A stretch of DNA of 64,000 bases. Origin: Epiperipatus broadwayi. Its lineage: Eukaryota; Onychophora; Udeonychophora; Euonychophora; Peripatidae. The notes beneath the pieces are model-generated. The model saw only the letters and a list, made by a program, of their open reading frames with translations. It was not told where the DNA came from and did no database searches. Below, piece after piece: positions 12,931 through 25,798 of this stretch. Position numbers and translations under genes: made by a program. The DNA lies in the NCBI GenBank assembly GCA_028023455.1, contig JAQFVV010012498.1, positions 1-64,000 of the forward strand, given 5' to 3'. Position 1 is the stretch's first letter, and each line of letters opens with the position of its first letter.

Positions 12931-14199
12931 TTTTTTAGGTAAGCAAGAATTTTTCCATTAAAATTAATATTTTTTAGCCAATCCAATATTAATAAATAAA
13001 TGAATATCTAGTTATTCTTAATTAAAGATAAATAGGCACATCCTGTTCTTTTAGCAGGTTAAAGATCATAGCATTGCTGAAAGTCAAAATGAATGTCAAA
13101 GCATAGGTTTAATTTAGCTTGCAAATTTTTATTTGGCTGGTAAAAAGTGTAAAAAATAAATATAGCAGCCATTTTAACAATTGTAAATAAAAATAATAAA
13201 ATAAAACAATTAAAAATATTTTTATTTTGTATAAAAGGATTTACATTCATAAATTTAAGAGAAAAAAAAACGGGTAAAAATTTAAAACAAAAATCAAATC
13301 CTTTCTTTTTGGAAAAGAGAACTATCATAGAGATAAACAGGGGTTCGGGTTACAGTCAATGTTGATGATGGAATCTGAAAGATTAGGAAGAATACCTTTT
13401 TAAGAATCCTTTTTGAAAAAGGAAATCAAAGAAGTCTGACATTAATGTGAGGTTCCTTTCTCTAAGATCTATTTTTTGCGGTACTATTTATTTTGTAACT
13501 TTTTCTAAAATTAGGATCAATCCTTTTCCAAAATGCAATTCATTAATTTAGTGATTTTTTTTTTTAATTCTTTGGTTGCTAATTTAGACTGACGTTTATT
13601 CAATGAATATTCTCTGTTCATCACTATGCAGAAAATACTTATCAGTTAGGGACTGATCATATGACTTAAGCAGTTTTTACATTTTCAGACTACTTGTAAT
13701 TTCAAAGGGCGTTCACTACATTTGAAATGATTGCTCTATTAATTTCTCAAACTCTTCTAAAATTATGCATAATGTAAGAAATCAATTTCTTTCATACATC
13801 TTCCAAATTGGTTTCTTTATTTCATTTCACACATCTGAGATGTTTTTATTCTATGCAGAATAGTACAGTTTTTCCAAAATACTTTTAATTTGCTTTGCTT
13901 AGCTTTCTTATTGATATCTCCAGAATGTAATACAGTTATGGATTTTACAAACAACCCTTTCAGATAGTAACATTTGAATGATACTGTTACTTGGGTCTAT
14001 AGACCACAACAAGACAATTATATTTGGAAAAAGAATCACAATTTTTAATTTCACCTGACTACAACTCATGATTCCAGCTTATATACTGTTGTTTTAGCAG
14101 CATAATTTATTACCATCTCTATGCCACTTCATGTAAACTTCAGTAAGTAACAACATACATCAGATGATAATGCTTAATAAATTCATATCCTGTGCTGTT

Positions 14200-14250
14200 C
14201 TGTCCAATATCCCCAGACTAGTTTCAAACTTCATCAGTGAGGAGCGATCT
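14200..14250 (-). ncRNA. Hammerhead-ribozyme-like motif, family 1 copy 1 (stem II eroded)
   Basis: On the minus strand: stem I strand CTCCTCA, core CTGATGA (14237-14231), a five-base remnant AGTTT, then GAAAC (14225-14221), TA, GTC (14218-14216) and TGGGGA. The stem I strands pair over six positions (TCCTCA with TGGGGA, one G-U). Core order and the cleavage triplet GUC fit the hammerhead consensus with a minimal stem III, as known in retrozymes and Penelope-like elements. Stem II is missing, so this copy is probably inactive. The flank toward 14110 matches the left arm of the element at 41.2 kb, so it is half of a foldback copy. It is in sense orientation with FRMD4, inside the last intron. 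Confidence 0.55.
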
Positions 14251-14849
14251 TGGAAGTGCTCCTGGACCTTTAGGATCTAATGTACCATCACGCTATCAGC
14301 CCAAATTATATATATATAAACACTTTCAATCTAAGTCAACTTGCTTGTATATTCATATAGATCTCAAACCAGTTCAGTTTCTATATATTGTGGGGTAAAT
14401 AAGAATGTAATAATTAAATAACCACAAATAAATGTACTAATTCTATTAAATATGTAAACAGATAATTAGAATAGAGTACATATTGTTTATTGTATGTACA
14501 TAACACAGACACTTATATATATATATATAAATAAATATTAAGAGTAAAACAAAATTTTTAAAAAATAATAAATAACATAGTTAAACCACTAAACACCATA
14601 TGATGACCATTTCTTTAATAACGTAGTTATTAAAAACAAATTGGGAGGACACATTTATATATAGATTTTACTGAGTGTTCACTCAGTCATTCAATGAAAA
14701 AAATAAAAGTAAAAAAAAAACAAAACTGCACCATATTTTTATTTTTTAAATATAGCAAATAAAATATCTGATTTTCATTGCAATTATAACTTTTTTCTTT
14801 TATAGAAATGTAATAGAAATCTCATTATTAAAATGTTTTTAAGCCAGTA

Positions 14850-15946
14850 CACCTGGGTCTCGTTTTACGCGATAGATAGGTTCCTCAGAAAACATGCGCA
14901 AATGAAATCGCGCAAAAATAGACGTAACTTACATTGAAAAAGGGGGGATGCGGTCTGTGATTTTTCAAAATTCGCGTAAAAGCAAAGCACCAACATAAAA
15001 TTACTTTAAAATTCGCGCAAAAAAAAAAAAAAAGGAAATAAAATATGACTAATAAAAAATTTCAAATTTGAAAAAAATTGGTACAAGACAAACTTTTTTT
15101 AACTATAATAATAATATATTTTTATGCATAATTTACAGTACGGTAATTTACATTTTTTAAATACACGTTTTAATTATTATTGCTATTTGCCGAAACACAT
15201 GTTAGTTTGCAATCTCATGTTGTGTTAATGTTTTTCTGTTGACAATGTAATTAGTAATTAATCTTTGAGACGATGATTTTATTAATTGTTTATGAACTTA
15301 GACTTATGATAATAAAAAGACATTTATTCACCACTGCTGGGAAATATTTAATTAAAACTAACAACTAAAAATTAAATTCTTATTTTTGTCTTTAATTTTC
15401 AATTCCATTTAAAAATCAAATTTCACATCACATTATTTCAAGTCGCGGTAAGTAATTTTTAAATTGTTAATTACAATTAAAAATCAGATTTTAATTTTTA
15501 ATTGTCAAATTTAATTGTGCCCACTGCTATTACTGACCTTTTAAAAATAAACTTGTGGACACTAAATGATTAATAATTGATTACGTTCTTTTTTAAAAAG
15601 CAAAAACAGAATGTGATTTAAATTGCAAAATTAACACGCACAATGTTTGAACAAATTTACATTATAATCTTGTAAAATTTAATGTGTGTATATATAAAAT
15701 GTGGAAATCATGATTTTAATTTCATTATTGCATAAAATCTTACAATTATAAAGCACTGAAAATATTGCAATTACTAAGTTGAAAGTCAAATTCCAATAAT
15801 GTGCTATTACTTTCAATATAACGTAAGTGCACGAAATTTATTATTTACAGTAATAGCGCAATATTGGAGTTCGACTTCCGGTGAAACACAAATCGCGTAA
15901 CTTCAAAATCGTGTTAAATAAGTCCACAAAAAAAGAGACCCAGGTG
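14850..15946. mobile_element. TA-flanked DNA transposon, 'CACCTGGGTCTC' family, copy 1
   Basis: 1097 bases bounded by CACCTGGGTCTC on the left and GAGACCCAGGTG on the right, with TA on both sides (14848-14849 and 15947-15948), as expected for Tc1/mariner/pogo-like transposition. Just inside the left end are TTTTACGCGATAGATAGG and several CGCG-type words. It has no long ORF but is homologous, in the opposite orientation, to the copy at 32159-33724. A Tigger/pogo-like origin is my guess from the TA target and the subterminal style. Confidence 0.8.
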
Positions 15947-16824
15947 TATAATGTTCTAAAATTTTGTAAAACTTTTAGCATTCTGCTTAGAAAACATTTT
16001 ATTATATGTAATAAAATTCCAAAACAATAATAAAAAAATATATGCTTTCAACATAAACTGAAGAAATTTTATTAATAAACATATGCAGCTCTTGAAGATG
16101 GAAAAACAACTGCTGGCATATCGTAAAATTTACCATATTTAAAAATTTAATTTTTTTTTTGACGAAAAAATGTCTGCTCATATACAGTAAAATTGAAGTT
16201 ATGTATATTGACACAGCATCATTCATGACTTCATTGTATATAAAAAGTAGATTTAAATAAGTTAATAAATGTTAAAAAAAAAGTGAGGGATCGGAAAATA
16301 TGAATGACATTTATATTATAAATTGCGTAGATTGTAAGGTAAGTAATAGAAAACGTTTCATATGTAGGAACAACAAAAAATAAATTAAAAGAACTGATTA
16401 AAACAACTTTAAAAAAACAAATTTTAATATATACTTGCATATGAAAGAATATAGCTTATACATTTTAAGATAAAAATGCTGGAAAATATTAAATCTTATT
16501 AAGAGATTAATTAAAGAAACTTTATACATAGCAAAAAAAAAAAAAGGACATTATTTTGAATAGGATTATGTTAAGAATTTAGTTAATTATACAAGAATAA
16601 TTATAAATATTTAAAGAACTTTTAAAAAATTAGAATATAAAAAGTTATAGATAAATATAAAAAAAGGAGGTAAAATTATGAATTATATGAAAATATTTTA
16701 TGTTGTTACTGTTTCTATATTTTATAGTTTATGTTGTTACTGTTTGTATATTTTATAGAAGTAATTATTGAAAATGACCATACAATATGATCAAAATATA
16801 AGAAGGAAAAGTGAATGATATTAC

Positions 16825-17334
16825 TGTATACCCAGGGGGGTCTATAATCCCAACTGTGTCAGCAATAATAAAAATAGTCATACAAATTTTTATGCTGAAG
16901 ACTATTAATAAACAAATAAAATAAATGAAAATAAATAATATAACAATAAGAATTATCCCTCATCTTTGGGATTACGTTGAAATAAGATGTATGGGGAAAC
17001 TACTTTATTTCCATACACGGCAAATGTATATGCAGTTCATTAATTTTGAGAGTTGCTTTAACTCTTAGAATTTAAAGTCTACACATGAGTATCCTTAATT
17101 CTTCATTATTCACCACTAACACAATTACGTATACTGCTTTAACTTTAGCACTGTCATTTCTCCTTTCGAGAAATGCATTACCATTATTAGCTTGACAATT
17201 CTCTATACCTTGTTTAATTAGCTATGTTAATTTATATAATTAGTATTCAATTTCTTTTAACAAAGTACAATCTGTATATATCACACAGATCACAATAAAC
17301 TTTATTTACATAATCATAAATATGTGTACAGACA
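16825..17334 (-). repeat. LTR of the 16.8-20.8 kb element (3' LTR)
   Basis: It begins TGTATACC and ends GTACAGACA on the plus strand (TG...CA). It aligns along its length with 20190-20771, for example CGGCAAATGTATATGCAG here and TGGCAAATGTATATGCAG there, and 'GCAATGCATTA'-type ends. The LTRs differ by many substitutions and indels, so the insertion is old. Confidence 0.8.
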
Positions 17335-18271
17335 CCTCCGCTTCACTCTAGAAAATAGTTTTTAAATTTGTCAGGTTTTCTTTGATTTCCTGATGTCTGA
17401 GAGTAGATAAATTTATTTTTACATCTCTTTCTGTATTTAAATCTGTTGATTCTTCAAATCTTAATGATTGATCATCATTGCATAGATTTGCAAGATGTCT
17501 GTTCTGACATCAGCTTCAATATCCTTCTCAAGGAACAGTTCCTCATTTTGCTCAACTGAGGAGGTATCATCATACTCTTCACTTATTATAGTTTCCAATT
17601 TAGGATTGGCTACTGCTGCTTTACTGTTCAATACAATTGATGTATTGGAGAAATGCTCATGTAGATGGTTTATGTGACTCCTCACATGCAATCCATTTTC
17701 GAATTTAATGAACTCTTATAACCTCAGATATGATTTGCATGATGGTACATGGGATCCATGTCTTTTTTATTACATCTCTGGCCCATATAGTCTCACAAAA
17801 CTTGAAATTTTCCAAAGTCAAAATAAACTTGTTCAGCAAACTCAGATTTCACACTGACTGAATTATTTTTTCCTATTTCTTTTTTACTTGGTAATATTTT
17901 TAACAAATGAGTATGACATTTTTGTCTAAATAATAACTCTGCACACACTTTACGCTCAGTGTAAAATGTTGATAGAACTTCTACCAGTGTATCCTTCATA
18001 TCTTTAATCTTTATTTTTTTTTAAAGCAGATTTTAAACTTTGAACTGCCTTTTCAGCATTGATTTCATCACATTCTACCAAGGATAGAATAGATAGTCTA
18101 CACCACTGTTAACTTCCATAATAACTTTAATATCGCAAATGGTAATGTTCAATGTATTCAGCAGTTGTCTGAATCCTTTAATGTCTTTATTTCTACATTT
18201 TTACAAACTTCACTTTCTCCTGATTTAAAATCCAGGTATGATATGAATTTTACTTTATTACCCTTGTTCTT

Positions 18272-18313
18272 GCAAACTTGAGCCAGATGGCCCTTAATAT
18301 CACAAATATGGCA
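18272..18313 (-). pseudogene. Gag CCHC zinc knuckle of the LTR element
   Basis: Minus-strand peptide CHICDIKGHLAQVC follows Cys-x2-Cys-x4-His-x4-Cys, the retroelement nucleocapsid knuckle. About 150 bases further in the reading direction comes IMEVNSGVDYL, where a protease active site would read Asp-Ser-Gly; here the Asp codon is Asn. Confidence 0.75.
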
Positions 18314-18409
18314 TTTCATTTTAAATTTGCATAACTTTTTATGTGCCCTCTAGTACCCCAACAATAAGATGTTAACATAATTCTATTAAATTATTTCTTT
18401 CCTTAATTT

Positions 18410-19530
18410 GAATATAAAAATTTTACAGCTTAGCACTGCTTTCAACCAAGTCGATTATATTCATGAAACTAATATAAGTTTATATGTACCCTTTATGTGA
18501 TAATGCAATGCACAAATCTTTCTTGTTATTGTGTTGATGTTATTTGCAATAAACTATGCCTCTTTATATTTTCTTTTTCAATCATTGCGCTCAGTGCAAA
18601 TGACTTTAATATGGATCGAAATTATGACCAGACTAGATTTCATGTTCTAAAAATATAGATTTAATATTGGGGTCTGTTTTAGCAAGTTGGCATGAGATTC
18701 ACTATAGTAAACATGTTAGCTCATTACATTTAATTTTATAAACTATTTGGAGAGCTTGGCTTGGAGATAATTTATCTTTAGTATTATTCAACATTTGATT
18801 AACATTGGGAGGGTTCTAAAACTAATACTGAATTAGTTTGAGCAGATTGTTTTAATCTTTTTAGATATTTGTGTTACAAAAGGGCAGCTGATCCATGCAT
18901 TAGTATTGTTATTAATGTTCATGGTATTTAAGGATGAATAGAATTCTTTAAGAGTTTTATTTAATAGATTAATATTATACTCTGAATTGATTAAGTTTTT
19001 TTTATATAGTTTTCAATGTTGTCTTTTCTGTCTGCTTCAAACTTGAGTAATTTATAGTTTCTATACAAAAAACATTTGAAGCCAGCCAATTTATGTGAAA
19101 TTGTTGACCAATACTAAAGATAAATTATCTCCGAACCAAGCTCTCCAAATAGTTATAAAATTAAATGTAATGCAATTTACTAAGGTGAGTCTTGTGCCAA
19201 CTGCACTACAAGATTAGCAAAACACAAATATATATATATAAACAAACTAAGATAAAGCCCAATATTAAATCTATATTTTTAGAACATGAAATACAAATTG
19301 GCCACAATTTTGATCCACTTAATATTAGTCATTTGCATTGAGTGTAGTGACTGAAAAAGAAAATATAAAGAAGCTTGGTTTATTGCAAATAACATCAACA
19401 CAATAAACAAGAAAGACTCATGCGTTTTAACTTATAAATTCTATTTATATAAACTTATATTAGTTCTATGAAAAAGAACGACCTGGTTGAAAGCAGTGCT
19501 AAGCTGTAAAATTTTTAATAAATTTATAGT
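18410..19530. repeat. Large inverted repeat inside the LTR element
   Basis: Arms of roughly 390-430 bases at about 18410-18800 and 19100-19530 are inverted copies. Shared words include AAAATTTTACAGCTTAGCA with its complement, ATGTTCTAAAAATATAGATT with AATCTATATTTTTAGAACAT, and GAGAGCTTGG with CCAAGCTCTC. The loop is about 300 bases. It may be a foldback transposon inserted in gag or an inverted duplication. Confidence 0.75.
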
Positions 19531-19578
19531 CTTTCCAGAATAGTGTACTTCCACTATTAATTTTTAATAACATGTTAG

Positions 19579-19836
19579 TTATTTCTTGAGAGTTTTAACC
19601 ATTTTAACTCTATTTATGCTTGTCAGATTTTTCAATTCATACATCACTGTTTGAAATTCTGATGCATTTTCTGTTGCTTTCTCGTGTGTTATGCATTTTG
19701 CAGTCCTAGACATTAAATCCACCTCATTTACCAAAATCTTTCGAAGACTGTAGTCTGACATCCTGTGTAGGAATCGGCCTAAAAGCACATCATCTAAATC
19801 TGATGTGAACTCACATTGTTTAGCCCATGTCCTCAA
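19579..19836 (-). pseudogene. Gag capsid-like fragment of the LTR element
   Basis: 85 residues open, with RTWAKQCEFTSDLDDVLLGR and 'YSLRKILVNEVDLMSRTAKC'. The pattern 'LrxlAxxCeF...ldDvLrdRFv.Gl.d..lr..Ll.e.dLtl..A' is typical of Ty3/gypsy Gag. The open frame begins and ends abruptly, and a large palindrome interrupts the path to the zinc knuckle. Confidence 0.7.
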
Positions 19837-20189
19837 TGCTAGATTATAATCTTGATAATGTTCATGAGGTAATTATTTCCTCATCCTAAAATGTAAATGA
19901 TACACACTGAGAATTTCTACTAATTCCTTATATGGTATGTTCTCCAAGATCTTTTGGAACAAAATTGTTTCACTATCTGAAAAATATCACTCCAGTGAAG
20001 AACAGGGTGGAAATTTTAACTCTATCCTCCTCTATTTTATTTATATATAACAATCTAAATGCTAGACATATATAATCCATACTCTCGAAGATTTTGAGTA
20101 TACTTGCATAGGTTCTTCTTAAGCTTTTGTCTGCACCATCTATTATGTTTGCACAGCTTTTTCATAAGTTGTTGAATGCATCTATCTAC

Positions 20190-20771
20190 TGTATACATAA
20201 AGAGATCTATAATCCCAGTCATGTCTGTGACAACAATAAATTAAATCACACAAAGTTTTTTATATGTTCAGCAAATTTATTTCTCTATGCTGAAGATTAT
20301 TAATAAATGAATAAAATAAATAATAATATAATAACAAGAATTAATCCTCAGCTTTGGGATTGCATTAGAATAAGCTGTGAGGGGAAAATATTTTACTTTC
20401 ACACATGGCAAATGTATATGCAGGTCATTAATTTGAGAGTTGTTTTAACTCTTAGATTTTTAAATCTATACAAGAGTATTCTTAATTCTTTGTTACCCAT
20501 GATTAATACAATTACATATACTGATTTAACTTTAGCATAGTCATTTCTCTTTTTGAGAAATGCATTAATTATGCGATCTCTTTTAATTTACATATTGTTA
20601 GCTCTTTGATGTTATCTCTAGTTTGTCTTTTAGCACTTCAATTTTCTTTTCAACAACAAAGTTTTCTTGAATGTCCTACTTTTCAGGGAGAAAACAATAC
20701 AAAATAATGTCTGTACATATTACACAGATCACATAAACTTATTTACATAATCATAAATCCATGTACAGACA
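20190..20771 (-). repeat. LTR of the 16.8-20.8 kb element (5' LTR)
   Basis: Starts TGTATACATAA and ends GTACAGACA on the plus strand; about 70 bases longer than its partner because of indels (including an extra stretch around 20600-20690). On the minus strand the internal sequence next to it should hold the primer-binding site, but I do not recognise a tRNA match there. Confidence 0.8.
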
Positions 20772-21319
20772 GTGCAACACTGAAATGAAGATGAATCATA
20801 AAAAAATAAAACAAGATTAAAAAAAAAGTATATGCAATTTGGAAAGAAAATTGTAAAATACTTATTAATAATGGAATCATTAATGAAGTATTAATTTATT
20901 AAATAACAAAAATTTGCATGAGTACATTTAATGATATATACATTCAATCAATTCACTTAGATGTGGTCAGATATCCATCTTGAAAGTATTAGCATTTCTC
21001 TATAATCTTAAAATAAATAATAATATACATTCACATTGAAAATAATGAAATTTTTTGCACTATATGAATCCATAAAATGTATAAAAATAAGATAGATCAT
21101 AGTAATTTTTTGAAATATTATTGTTATCCATTATAATACAAATAAATGGAATAGGTTGTTGATAATCATAAATGAAATATTAGAAATGACTTTGTATGAT
21201 TTTATAGAATCAAAAAGTCTATAGCAGATAAATGTCAAAAACACATATCATGAGCAGAAATGTGATTTTATTTTATTGATTTATTGCTCAGGAGTTCATA
21301 AAAAGTTTGAACAATGGAA

Positions 21320-21385
21320 GAGATAGAGCTTGAGTTATGATTCAGAACCTTGAGTTGTAAAATATATCACTTTACCATGAAGGAT
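21320..21385 (-). repeat. Possible tRNA-like SINE relic
   Basis: On the minus strand 'CATGGTAAAGTGATATATTT' followed by ACAACTCAAGGTTCTGAATCA has A-box/B-box-like spacing. Weak; listed because related layouts occur at 12.85, 40.55 and 62.75 kb. Confidence 0.25.
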
Positions 21386-22649
21386 AGTCAAAATATCGAT
21401 TCAGTTAACTGAAAATGTTTGTAGCAATATTTGTGAAATGGTTAATTGTCCACCCATGTATCTATTTATTCATTCAACAACTCTTATTAATTTGTCTATC
21501 TATCTATACATCATTATTGTCCATTATGTGGAATGAAGATATTTATGATTCTGTCTTAAAAGCTTTATCAAGTCAATTAAAGTTTTGATGTTTTATTTCC
21601 TTTGCATATTTGTATTTTAATTTTATTAACTCACACACACTTTATATAAATAGGACTAAAGAGCTGCTATATAACTGAATTTATTGGGTCATGGATACTA
21701 TCTATATAACCTAAGAGTATTGTAATATTTTGAAAACACAATAGCAAGATCATAAGATTGATCAAGTATGTTTTTTAATTATGCAGGTACATTATCATTG
21801 GAATGAGAGCAAGCAAAACAAATGATAGATTCACTAAAAAAGTATTTTATGGTGAATTTGAGCACAGGCTTCATAAAAAAAGATTATTCCAAAGAGATCC
21901 GAAAGAGTTACAATATTGATCAGTTTCAATTGGAAGAAAAATACAACATAAAGCTACGAATAGGCAAGATATGTTTCAGAGAGAAGAAACAATATCACAA
22001 AACAGGCTAAAGGAGTAGCAAATTGCAAAGTTATATAACTTTTTGTTTTCTATTTTCTTTTGGTGTAAAAATGACCATACATCTTTCAAATAAAGCAGAT
22101 TTTTATAAAATAAGAATTATAGTTAATGATGTTTAAAGATCTGATAGAGCTGATGATAGAGTTTCATGTTATTATTTCACAATGAATTTCTTATAGAACA
22201 TTTCACTGTTTTGACTCAAATATTACAATATTTAATAATTTTATGATACAATATTTAATAATTTTATGAATAATCTAACATGTAACATTATGAATGTCAC
22301 AATACAGGAAAAAAGAGAGTTCATGTATGATAATTGCAAATATTTTATAGGAAGTGGACAGCTATATTTTCATTCATAACCAACTATTGATTCATTAAGA
22401 TGGAAATCTACTTTATACTAATATTAGTAGTGACTTCTTTATTCGTTACAAAAAAATTTATTTAGCACTCAAGTCAGTTATTCTATCACCGTAAAAAACT
22501 GCATATGCTTTTATTTATATTATTCAAGTAAATGATAGGAAAATTTAACAAATCTCAGAAAAAACAAACAGAAAGTGGTCATCTTAGCCTGCTAATGATA
22601 CCATCTAGGGTCCCCTGACCAAATCAATTCAATTTTCACTTTCCAATGT

Positions 22650-22868
22650 GTAACAAAACCTACCTTTTCTTGTAGAACAGTAGACATATATATATAGATT
22701 TATTATCGCATGTATGCACATATGCGAATGTATTACCTATGAGAATATACGCAAAAAATGTAACAAAATCTCCATTTTCTTATCTGAACAGTAGACATAT
22801 ATATATATTATCGCACGTATACATATATGCGAATCTATTATTTATGAGAATATATGCAAAAATGTCTA
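22650..22868. repeat. Two tandem units of about 110 bases
   Basis: GTAACAAAAcC at 22650 and GTAACAAAAtC at 22760 start two units sharing 'GAACAGTAGACATATATATA', TTATCGCA, ATATGCGAAT and TATGAGAATATA. The second unit has a shorter TA run and small changes. Confidence 0.75.
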
Positions 22869-24360
22869 CTTCTACTGTATGTATTATTCTAATCTATGAC
22901 AATAAAAGGAAAAGTTTCCCAACGCGTATTTATGGACATCTAGCAGATTCCAAGCGCCAATCTTATAGAAAATAAGAATTACGCGAAGGGGATAAACTAA
23001 TGATGAGTAAACTAATATATAACTATAGACTAGAGGTTTGACCATCGACTAGCTCAGACTCAGATTGGGTGGTATTGTTGATGAATCAAGAATCCATCTA
23101 CATATAAACCCTCATGAATGACCATGAGTAAACAAAATAAAATAATATATTACACACGTGATTTTAATAGCTAACATAAAATTCATTAATTTACAAATTA
23201 ACGTCAATCGATAATATTATGTAAACAAGGAAAGAATAACCCTTCAATACATGAATAATTAATGCTCTGCTGTTTCAATTAACACACACACACACTCATA
23301 TATGCAATCTACATTTGAGGTAAGGTTTAAAAGTCAAGAAGAGATTGAAAAGAAATTCTTTTTTTTATTTATTAAATTGGTTTTAAATTTCATGACTCTT
23401 AGTTTAGTTCAAGGCATGACATCAGCTATTAACAGCAATACAAGTTTGCACAATTTGTTATTTCTTGGTGAATACTATTAAGTTGAATTTTGTCAACAAA
23501 GTTGAGAGAATCCGTTATGACATTTAGACGAAAATCAATATAAAAGTTTATACTACCTGCATTTCCCCAGGGAGCTCGTAGAATAAAACACATTTACAGT
23601 TGAATATAAATTCATGTGAATATATGTGAAGTTTCTCCTTTATTTTTATTGATCTCACTTTCCTGAAAGTTGATGATTCACAGTTTTGATAATGGTGGTA
23701 ACTTTTAATCCAAAGAGGCCTATTTTCTTTATCAATCATAGCAGCATACAATTATTTGGGGATAGGGTTTGAGCCTGATATGTTAGACTCTCACTCCCAC
23801 ATGTTCATTTCTGCTATGATTTGGTATTGTGCTGGTCACTCTATGAGTGTCCACACACAAGGTGGCTGTAGTTGAAGCTACAGCTCAGTTATAGATATAT
23901 TTACAATTATTGATTTATGTAGCTATGATATAAACAGTATAGAATGGATGAAGTGTTTGTATATTTATTTCTTACCCACACACACTCAAGAATATTAACT
24001 CCCAAGTTGTAAATTTACGCATATTATATATACATACAATATTTTTGTTTCATTTTATTTTGTTATTTTAATAAATGTAAACATACTACATTTATAATTT
24101 TATATCATTTTTTTATTTTTTCTGTAAAAAGTGTACAAGTTAGAACATGTTATAAAGGAAATAAAAAAATATAAAATAATTAGAAAGTAATTGTAAATGT
24201 TCCAACGTGTCTGTACTTTATTTTTAAACCATAAGATGTTTCTATGTTAATGCATTAAGAAAAGTCAGGTGGCCATTGTTTTACCAAATATAAAAATGCA
24301 ATAATGTATTTTTGGCCATTCTGCTTTTTACCCTTACTTTAAGTATAAAGCCACAGATAT

Positions 24361-25680
24361 TTGGGGATTATAGTTATGCCATCATGCACAGCTTTTGGTG
24401 TGAAGAGAGACAACATTGCATCTTTAGGAGAGTCTTGCAGCAAGCATATTCCAGAGGGAAGAACTTATATGCAGTTTTTCTGTAATCAAACTGCAATTTT
24501 GAAGTTGTTGACAGCATTGTCTTTGTCAGAAAGCCAGATAATCTCAATAATAAGAAGCAATATGCGAACGGCAGTACAACAAGGCATGGTTAATAATAAA
24601 ATCCTTATGTAGAAATAATAAGACTATTGACAGATATTAATTATAGTATGGATAGAATGGAGAAGGAAAGCATACACGACAGAGATGTGGGAACAGCAAT
24701 GTGGTGATGGATAAAGGTGAACCAATGTTAGTTGGAGCTAACCAGACATGTCCTATCATAAGCATAAAAATTGATCCATCACGACACAGACCTTAATTGA
24801 TTCAGGGAGTCGGATGTCCCTGCTTTTGAGTCTTTTTTTTTTATTTGCAGTTGATCAGTCATGACACAGGCCTTAATTGATTCAGGGAGTCAGATGTCCC
24901 TGCTTTCGAGTCTTTTTTTATTATTTGCAGTTAAAACAACAGACATGCATGTATATGCCTCCTCTAAAGAGAATGCAAGTTACATTGGCTAATGGAAAAA
25001 AAGGTAAACAGAGACGAAGCAGGTTTGGATATAGCTCCACCTAGGAGACATGGAAATGGGACCAGATCTTTTTGATAATGCCTTCATCAGCATAAATGTG
25101 TGCTTGATTATGGTCGATGCTTATTTCGATACAGAGAAAGCATAATACACATTGAGGGATTGAAAAATTTGCAAATACACTGTATACAACCAGTCTTAGA
25201 CACCACTGAGATGAAGAATAAGATGGAACAGTCCATCCTAAAGGGGACGGAGCAACATCTTTTAACACAGGTGTTAACACAGTGTTATATGATTTTTTCT
25301 AATAGACCTAGAGCTATTGAAGGGTGTCTTCATCAAATTAAAATAAAAGAGGAAAACCATTTTCAAAGTTGATTCAATATTAGGCCAAGGTGGATAGTCA
25401 GATGGAATAGATGATCGAATGGGGTGTTATTAGTAAGCAAGCATCATTCTATATTAACCCTTTGGTGGTAGTAAAGAAGAAAGATGGGGCTGTTAAAATA
25501 GGTTTGGATGCTTGCCAATTTAAATGCTATCACGATTCCGGAAAGAGACGTTCTTCCTACAATAACTGGGATTTCTGGCTAGGTTTCAAGGAGAAACTAT
25601 CTTTACTACATTGGATTTGACTTTGGCAGATACCTCTTCAGCCATCCGATCACCAATATATGGGCTTTCGGTATGAAGAG
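24361..25680 (+). mobile_element. Second Ty3/gypsy relic: gag-like region, duplicated protease segment, N-terminal RT
   Basis: Pieces in order on the plus strand: an 83-residue open stretch at 24361-24612 of uncertain (gag-like) nature; an aspartic-protease motif LIDSGSRMSLL at about 24794, repeated with Gln for Arg at about 24874; a link reading FSNRPRAIEGCLHQIKIKEE at 25291-25355; then IEWGVISKQASFYINPLVVV followed by KKKDGAVKIGLDACQF at 25414-25530; and WQIPLQ at about 25627. These match the start of the Ty3/gypsy RT ('W GVI...sPVVLVkKKDGs.RlClD.R'). Frameshifts separate the pieces. The rest of pol is missing. Confidence 0.75.
24772..24931 (+). repeat. Tandem duplication of 80 bases across the protease active site
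   Basis: Units at 24772-24851 and 24852-24931 both read 'TTAATTGATTCAGGGAGTC', then GATGTCCCTGCTTT and a T run. They differ at about ten positions, so the duplication is not recent. Both copies keep the Asp-Ser-Gly triad. Confidence 0.85.
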
Positions 25681-25798
25681 TAAACATGTTTACTCAAGAT
25701 CATTCCCAAATAACTATATCTATTCACAGACTTAACTTCTCCGGTATTAACCATCATTATATTTTGATTTTTCTTCACTAAATTTAATCCACATCTTT

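Larger units (their letters stand above)
16825..20771 (-). mobile_element. Internally deleted Ty3/gypsy LTR retrotransposon with both LTRs
   Basis: Two direct LTRs (16825-17334 and 20190-20771) flank about 2.9 kb. Read on the minus strand, the interior holds a gag capsid-like ORF (19836-19579), a CCHC zinc knuckle (18313-18272), a protease-like MEVNSG (about 18115) and a short open tail at 17691-17461. RT, RNase H and most of integrase are absent. A large inverted repeat sits between capsid and zinc knuckle. The sequence just inside the 3' LTR (GAGTGAAGCGGAGG on the minus strand) is a good polypurine tract. No matching target duplication could be seen. Confidence 0.78.

Noticed and set aside
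13059-13328. Minus-strand ORF of 89 residues
   Set aside because: Phe/Lys/Asn-rich text expected from AT-rich DNA, with no motif or splice support.
13400-14100. Possible coding of a Penelope-like N-terminus downstream of the 14.2-kb hammerhead motif
   Set aside because: The minus strand gives scattered helical-looking text between stops, but no motif I can match.
25075-25110. CTGATGA on the minus strand near 25.08 kb as a hammerhead
   Set aside because: No GAAA box or cleavage triplet follows at the right spacing; it lies in retroelement coding sequence.
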